A DNA stretch of 7,212 nt from JAZGHN01 sp964496725 (GTDB lineage Bacteria; Chloroflexota; Dehalococcoidia; Dehalococcoidales; E44-bin46): the NCBI GenBank assembly GCA_964496725.1, contig CAZCAS010000060.1, forward strand, positions 1 to 7,212, written 5' to 3'. The position numbers and the translations under genes are program-made. Positions 5,345 to 7,212 of this stretch are shown here, piece after piece. Position 1 is the first letter of the stretch, and every line of letters starts with the position of its first letter. The notes under the pieces were generated by a model. It was given only the letters and a program-made list of their open reading frames with translations, did no database searches and was not told where the DNA came from.

Positions 5345-6880
5345 ATGCAGGTGAAAGGTACTAAAACCCTCCGCAGACTGAGTGTAGCCATTATCCTCTC
5401 CCTGGTGATGGTGCTTATAGTAGCTGTGCCAGCGCTAGCCGCTCCAGTGCTTGAGCTCTCTCCCACCTCTGGCTCGCTGGGAACAAAGGTTGCGCTATCG
5501 GGCACGAACTTTGAGTCCTACAGAGGTGATACCATCTATATTTTCTTTGGTAATACCGAGGTGGATAATCTGGTTATTCCTGATGATGGTGCGTTTACTA
5601 CCGAATTTGTCGTTCCCGACGATGCTGAGCCAGGAAGAGTTTACGTTACCGCCGAGGACAGATTCGGCAATCAATTGGGAGGGAGAAGCTCCTTTATGAT
5701 ACAGAAACCTGAGATCGAGCTAGACCCGAGAGAAGGGGTGGTAGGCACTGTGGTAACTGTTGCCGGCGCGGGTTTCTATGCCGGTAGTGATGTAATTATA
5801 TACTACGATGGGAGCAAAGCCGGTGATGGCACTGGAGAGGCCGATAATATCGGAGAGTTTACTTACAGTTTTACCATTCCTCACAGCATTACTGGAGCGC
5901 ATAAAGTCAAGGCAAAGGACGTGCTGGATGACTCGGCAACGGCTTCCTTTCACGTGCTTCCCTCCATCGCTCTTGGCTCGTCATCGGGTGCCATCGGCGA
6001 TAAAGTGAAGGTCGGTGGCACCGGTTTCGGGGGGGAGAGTAATTTCAGCGTTTACTTTGATAGAGCCGAAGTGGTGAGGGCGAGGAGTGATAAATACGGT
6101 AGTTTCGATGTTTCTTTTGTCGTGCCAGTTATGGAGCCGGACAGCTATGAGGTGGAGGTGGAGGAGGATAGCAACGTATGTAAAGCAGAGTTCACTATAG
6201 TTGCCGGGGTTACTCTCAACCCGTCTGCGGGTAACGTTGGTACCGTACTCACTGTTAGTGGTATCGGGTTCATAGCTGAGCATGGAGTGGCCATTACATA
6301 TGATGATGTTGAGGTGGCTACAGCCCTTGCTGATGTTAACGGGGCATTTTCTGCCGCCTTCCATGTTCCTGCCAGCATTGGAGGGAATCATACCGTAACC
6401 GTTAGTGATGGCACCAATGTGGTAAAGCGTATCTTCGCTATGGAGTCAGAAGCGCCGCTAATGCCAGCAGTGCTGGTGCCTGAGGGGGATAGCGTAGTCG
6501 AGGCAGAGGCATCCTTTGACTGGGAGGATGTTGAGGACCCCAGTGGCGTAACATATACCCTAAACATTGCCAGCGATGAGGATTTCACTTCTGTAATGCT
6601 GGAGAGGAAAGGCTTGACCGAATCAGAGTACACCATCAGCGGGGAGGAGAAGCTGGCACCAACCAAAAAGGATGCCCCCTACTACTGGAGGGTGAGGGCG
6701 GTAGATGGTGCCTCAAATGGGAGCGAATGGACAGACCCGGTTCCATTCTATGTGAAAACTCGTTTTACGCTCAGTGGCGGGGCTAAGAATGCGTTAATCG
6801 GAGCCGGCGTAGCTGGTGCCGTTTTCTTGGGCTTCTGGTTGGGGAGGAGAAATGTCCGTCGCCGGGAGGATACTCTTTAG
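5345..6880 (+). CDS. Secreted, membrane-anchored surface protein with four IPT/TIG-like repeats
   Basis: This 511-residue exported protein begins with a signal peptide: basic TLRRLS, a hydrophobic core at about 13-28, and cleavage near PALAA (29-33). Four immunoglobulin-like IPT/TIG repeats follow at about 34-118, 122-205, 206-285 and 288-365. Each starts with a version of ...L.P..G..GT.V.V.G.GF and ends in a VP-containing strand. Residues about 372-470 look fibronectin-III-like (SFDWEDVEDPSGVTYTLNI, then APYYWRVRAVD). A transmembrane helix at 483-500 and a basic RRNVRRRE tail anchor it, with the repeats outside the cell. It has a single cysteine (279). It is probably an adhesive or cell-envelope component; the ligand is unknown. 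The ATG abuts the preceding stop with no Shine-Dalgarno, so reinitiation is likely; GTG 5351 is an alternative start. A related gene follows downstream. Confidence 0.85.
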   Translation: MQVKGTKTLRRLSVAIILSLVMVLIVAVPALAAPVLELSPTSGSLGTKVALSGTNFESYRGDTIYIFFGNTEVDNLVIPDDGAFTTEFVVPDDAEPGRVYVTAEDRFGNQLGGRSSFMIQKPEIELDPREGVVGTVVTVAGAGFYAGSDVIIYYDGSKAGDGTGEADNIGEFTYSFTIPHSITGAHKVKAKDVLDDSATASFHVLPSIALGSSSGAIGDKVKVGGTGFGGESNFSVYFDRAEVVRARSDKYGSFDVSFVVPVMEPDSYEVEVEEDSNVCKAEFTIVAGVTLNPSAGNVGTVLTVSGIGFIAEHGVAITYDDVEVATALADVNGAFSAAFHVPASIGGNHTVTVSDGTNVVKRIFAMESEAPLMPAVLVPEGDSVVEAEASFDWEDVEDPSGVTYTLNIASDEDFTSVMLERKGLTESEYTISGEEKLAPTKKDAPYYWRVRAVDGASNGSEWTDPVPFYVKTRFTLSGGAKNALIGAGVAGAVFLGFWLGRRNVRRREDTL

Positions 6881-6893
6881 CGTTGTAGGGTAG

Positions 6894-6921
6894 TTGAAAA
6901 TATTCCAGTATGCTTTATAAT
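6894..6921 (+). promoter_or_regulatory. Promoter for the second surface-protein gene
   Basis: TTGAAA (6894-6899) and a perfect TATAAT (6916-6921) are separated by 16 bp. A second TATAAT lies at 6926-6931. They stand 13 bp after the stop of the first surface-protein gene, so the second gene probably has its own promoter. Confidence 0.65.
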
Positions 6922-6970
6922 AGTATATAATGTGAGTTAAATTATAAAAATGGAGGAGGTAGTTTCGCAA

Positions 6971-7212
6971 GTGAGGTATAAAAGAATCTTTCTAGCGCTT
7001 ACTCTGGTTGCTATTTTTGCTTTGCTGGTAGCGGCTCTCCCCGCTTCGCCAGCCCTGGCCGCGGAGCGTATCTCGGTGGACCCCGAGGAGGCGGATATCG
7101 GTGGTTCTTCGGTTGACGTTGATGGTAGTGGTTTTGATGAAAGCACCGACACAACGAAGGTCTATGTTGACATCTATTTCACCAGTGAGGGTGAGGGTGA
7201 TAGGCTTGACGA
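6971..7212 (+). CDS. Second IPT/TIG-like surface protein, N-terminal part (runs off the window)
   Basis: The frame is open to the end of the window and gives 80 residues. It starts with a clear signal peptide: basic RYKR, a hydrophobic core at about 7-22, and cleavage near PALAA (27-31). Then follows the beginning of an IPT-like domain (ISVDPEEADIGGSSVDVDGSGF) like the repeats of the gene before it, but more acidic. I chose GTG 6971 because GGAGGAGG (6952-6959) is 11 bases upstream. An in-frame ATG at 6950 would place the Shine-Dalgarno inside the gene. With the preceding gene it forms a tandem pair of secreted surface proteins, perhaps paralogues. The downstream domains and any anchor cannot be seen. 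Confidence 0.75.
   Translation, partial: MRYKRIFLALTLVAIFALLVAALPASPALAAERISVDPEEADIGGSSVDVDGSGFDESTDTTKVYVDIYFTSEGEGDRLD

Noticed and set aside
6937..7152. Minus-strand frame opposite the second surface protein
   Set aside because: It is a Ser/Ala-rich shadow. The plus strand has a promoter, a strong Shine-Dalgarno and a clear signal peptide.

Overview
The window looks like a bacterial chromosome segment in which mobile DNA sits beside host surface-protein genes. The host genes encode signal-peptide proteins with repeated IPT/TIG-like domains and a C-terminal membrane anchor. Together with the style of the phage genes and the XRE regulator, this is most like Chloroflexota, probably a Dehalococcoidia-type lineage. 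That placement rests on recognition only and is tentative.

Layout. (1) 1-2655, plus strand: one end of an integrative element, with an XRE-type regulator (21-305), a ribbon-helix-helix-like protein (513-872) behind a near-consensus promoter, and a large serine recombinase (991-2655). (2) 2618-4998, minus strand: a phage head-morphogenesis block read right to left. It holds a Cys-rich HTH protein, an SPP1 gp6-type portal, a scaffold-like coiled-coil protein, and the first 47 codons of what appears to be the major capsid gene. (3) 5095-5344, plus strand: a divergent 61-residue ribbon-helix-helix gene with its own strong promoter and a palindromic operator candidate. (4) 5345-7212, plus strand: two consecutive secreted surface proteins, the second cut by the window end.

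The main observation is the junction of blocks 1 and 2. The capsid reading frame begins normally, with an excellent Shine-Dalgarno and a TAATG overlap with the scaffold stop. It then runs out at 2618-2620, inside the 3' end of the recombinase gene. The last nine recombinase codons and its stop are the antisense of the capsid fragment. A 6-4-6 palindrome lies exactly at the break. The simplest reading is that a serine-recombinase element integrated site-specifically into the capsid gene of a resident prophage, leaving an att half-junction at about 2615-2640. The other capsid half should lie beyond the left edge of the window.

The phage block has no large terminase between the HTH gene and the portal, so the prophage may already have been incomplete. 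Both ribbon-helix-helix genes have promoters whose -10 region is overlapped by an ACTAGT-centred palindrome, which hints at similar or cross-talking autoregulation.
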